NCBI RefSeq assembly: GCF_036417845.1
Contig: NC_089994.1
Location: 13,534,001-13,598,000 of the forward strand
DNA length: 64,000 nt
Origin: Apteryx mantelli
Lineage: Eukaryota > Chordata > Aves > Apterygiformes > Apterygidae
Reading direction: 5' to 3'
Shown here: positions 60,882-64,000 of the stretch, one piece after another
How the letters are laid out: each line of letters opens with the position of its first letter
Numbering within the stretch: the first letter of the stretch is position 1
Notes under the pieces: generated by a model
What the model was told of the DNA's origin: nothing
Database searches by the model: none
What the model saw: the letters and a program-made list of their open reading frames with translations, nothing else
Position numbers and translations under genes: made by a program

Positions 60882-60985
60882 ATAAGTGACTCTCAGAATC
60901 ACGCGCAGATTTGTGATGGAGCCAGGACCCGATTCCAGATTTCTCATCTCCTAAACCAGGGCTCTATCCATTTATCCAGCATAAA
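60882..60985 (-). mobile_element. MIR SINE remnant
   Basis: On the plus strand AAGTGACTCTCAGAATCACG, TGGAGCCAGGACCCGATTCC and CCAGGGCTCTATCCATTTAT line up with the reverse complement of MIR (gtgacttgcccaaggtcaca…gagccgggattcgaaccc…gctcttaaccacta). MIR is an ancient tRNA-derived CORE-SINE present across amniotes. Confidence 0.65.
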
Positions 60986-63900
60986 GAGTCTAAGTTTCAT
61001 TCAGTATTTCACATTCACATTACAGTTAATAAGATCCCTGCAGTCTCTTATGGCCAATATTTACAACATCGCTAGATTTTTGCCATAATTCTTTGTTCTG
61101 TGGTCTATTTTTCCTCAAATTTCCCGTTTAACCTGGTATTAAATTCTGATTCTGATGTTCACTTTAATTCTTTAGGTAATTGCAAAAAAGTGTGAATCAA
61201 ATGCATTAATACAATTACTACAAGCGTTGGGTGAACTCCTTTCATCATAAATTGTTCCACAGTGTCTGACAGATAAAAACGATTAGATCAAGTGTTTCAA
61301 AGGGTGAGAGTTGCTAAACTTTGAGCTGTACGTTAGCAAATAGAGTGTAGAAATGCGCTAGTGGATATCATGTGCACAACTTCACTAAACTTGCAATCAA
61401 AGTTCCTTACAAGAACTAGCCCTGAGGTTGGCAATTCCACTGAGCCAGGCTGCTCCGCTGACACATAGCCGTTCTGGCAGGCAGAGCAGTACGTGCTTTA
61501 AAAGCTGTCTTCATCGGAATTCAGAGAAGGGATGGTCCCAGCGTACAAAATAAAACACATCACTTCTCTTGATAACTAGTCTGTTTCAAATGAGAAATCA
61601 CAGCAGTGCAATACTGTAAAAATTAAACAGAATTTTTCTGCTATTATACCAAACAGCCTACTTAATAAATGGGTAATGAAAAAGAATAATTTATTACAGC
61701 TTGTGAATTTTGACAGTTCTAAAAAGACGTTCTTAGAGTTTCCCCAAAGGGAGAAGAGGATGTTTCTTCCTTAACACACTGGCGTTAGATGTAATTTCTC
61801 TGTCTGTACAATTTTGCTCCTGCCTGGTAAAAGGGATTAGATTTTTTTTTCTTACATCATAACCTATTTTAAGCAATTATAAACTATGAGTAATAAATCA
61901 TTTTCATTCACCTCTCATGGGGAGAGAAAAGATGTGAGAGAGCATTCTGGAGTTTTAATTTATATCAATGTTTGCATTACTATTAAATGAATTAAATGGG
62001 TTCTACAAATGTTCTCTCATAAATCTGCAATAAATTATGGAGCATCTCAACCTCAGACTTTTAATTGTCTCTTTTACCAGCTTTTTGTTTTGTTCTGTTT
62101 ATTTTAAACTGGATAGCACAAACAGTTATAAAACACACTGAAATACTTAAAAGACTCTCGGGTATTGCAATATAGGGCATAACTTCAGTCATTAGCAACA
62201 TTGCATATCCATCTGAACTGCACTAATTTAGAGAAACCGCGGTCCTGCCTGTGAAGCAGCACAACCTCTGCCAGCCTTGACACAGACACAAGCGGCTCCG
62301 AGAGGGACCGTGCCCGAAACGACGCGCTGGCCCTAGCAAAGGCAACTGGAATTTTTCACCCAGCATTTTTTCCTAGCTGATCTTCTAATGGCATGGCACA
62401 ATTATTATATTATGATGGTAAAACTTCTAAATGGCAAGTGGGAATAACTGAATTAATCTAATTAAACATACGAAGGTAGAGCTGGGGTAAAACGTACATT
62501 AAGGGAAATAAAGATTTCGATTTACATTCCACACTTTCTTGTTAGACTTTTGAAGGGACCTAGAACATGTACAGCAGCTCTGCAAGAGCTCCAGAATTTT
62601 ACTTAGCACACATTGAAGGCGATGTCACTCGCCTTATTAGATCTATCACCTGCACTGTCATCTGCCTCTGCCTGAGGCCGATGGCACAACCCCTGCCCTT
62701 ACGTACTCCTTCAAAGCTTTTAGCTTCATTAATGTGTCCATTTCAAGGGTTAATTATTCTTGTAATATAGCAAAGTGCCTTACTTCCCTTCATTTACTCT
62801 CATTCCAATATAGTAGAAATTCTATTTTGCCCTCACCAAAACATATAAAGCAAATCTGATATTTTACATTATTATCATTAGGCCAAATATATCAGTCAAT
62901 GTATTTTAAGAACTAAGAACTCAGCACATAATTCTCCACACTCAGAAAAAACAGCTTGTTCTATTTATGTCCAATTTTATCCTTTAAAATTCACCTTTGA
63001 AGAAGGAGCAATTTGACACAGAATGAAACTCTAACCTTGCAAGTATATCCTTAGTTCCTTTTGCAGTCTCTGTCCAAAATGTTCTATTTCCTCAACTTTT
63101 CAGGACTGCTCTGGCCCAAATTCTAGCTACTGTATAACCTGATTACATTTGAGCAGCTGATCAACAGTTTCTTTTCAAGTCTTTCTTAGCATATGATTTG
63201 ATTTTGGTGGGGGATCTTTCATTGTTTGTTTACTGGATTTTCTTTATCTGCCACTGCAACACAAATCTATATACTGAACATAGTTTTGTACAGGAAAATA
63301 AATTCATTCCATTTCAGAACAACCATTTAAAATGGTTAATCTGAAGTAGAAGAATTACTTAATTATTATAAAAGTTACAGGCATACTAACCTAAAGCAAA
63401 ACTCATTGTAAAGCTCATCACAAATGATTCACAAGTTTCCATTTCAATTCTAAGTTTATAAAGTTGCAACAGACATGAATTGGCAAAATAAAAAAATAAA
63501 ACAATGCAAATTCCTGAATCTTCACTGCTTTGCAACATGACAAATTAGCCCCCAAAGGCTACCATATATTTCAGCATGCAACGTATTCTCAGTGACTTGA
63601 GCGAAAGACTCTGTAGAAAACCCTTCCAGGGACCTACGCCTTCAGGGAAGGACTCCGAATAAGGAACTCCAGCAACTGACACCTATTGCAACATTGGCTC
63701 TGGTTTTTGTCTTGTTGCACTAGTTTGGGATTTGTGTATTGCTGTTTAAGGGAACAGCGCTTAAAAGCAAAACCAGTTTTTTTGTGGACCAGGAGGAGGG
63801 CTACTTGAATCAGAATGAAGCACAGGTAGAAGAGAGCTATTTGTCATTCATTGTTGTGGCTTCTTATGTCCATGATGAGCAATGGCCAAGCCCTAACTCC

Positions 63901-64000
63901 ACGCGTATGATGAAAAGTTCTGCAGAAATACTGCTGTTGCGGTTAAGCAGACAACTGCCCTTCAACAATGCATTTCCTTCCAAAATTTTCTTTCTGGTAT
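60986..64000. other. Intergenic, window end
   Basis: AT-rich and mostly unique-looking. A small CpG-bearing patch lies at 62235-62340. No exon of FZD10, the expected next gene, is visible. Confidence 0.5.

Overview
The window is vertebrate nuclear DNA, most likely from a sauropsid and probably a bird, although a turtle or crocodilian cannot be excluded. It is AT-rich with long introns, GT-AG splice sites, one CpG-island promoter, sparse and heavily decayed CR1- and MIR-like repeats, and no bacterial features. The PIWIL1 protein that can be assembled from it resembles the chicken protein more than the human one as I recall them, for example in the stretch after residue 688 and in the N-terminal tail.

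Layout. Positions 1-2640 hold the last intron, last coding exon and 3' UTR of a plus-strand gene, called RIMBP2 from its Lys-rich C-terminus and from its position. Positions about 3280-28320 hold a complete minus-strand PIWIL1 gene. I resolved 20 coding exons base by base, with GT-AG introns and consistent phases, giving an 868-residue open frame, plus a predicted non-coding first exon in a CpG island at about 27.8-28.8 kb. PIWIL1 and RIMBP2 are convergent, the arrangement also known in human. The third intron of PIWIL1 (counting the one after non-coding exon 1 as the first) carries a full-length Tigger1-type pogo/Tc1-mariner transposon at 22281-24676, with terminal inverted repeats, a TA target duplication and a broken transposase gene on the opposite strand.

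From about 29 kb to 64 kb I find no protein-coding exon. This gene-free flank has old CR1, MIR and palindromic interspersed repeats, a few GC-rich islands that could be regulatory elements, and several simple repeats. By synteny FZD10 is expected beyond 64 kb, but nothing in the window shows it.

The main points of interest are a transposon very close to a mammalian family sitting in a sauropsid genome, its placement antisense inside the gene for a transposon-silencing Argonaute, and a cluster of MYB-like sites upstream of PIWIL1. Remarks on similarity to known families are from memory of those families; no search was run.
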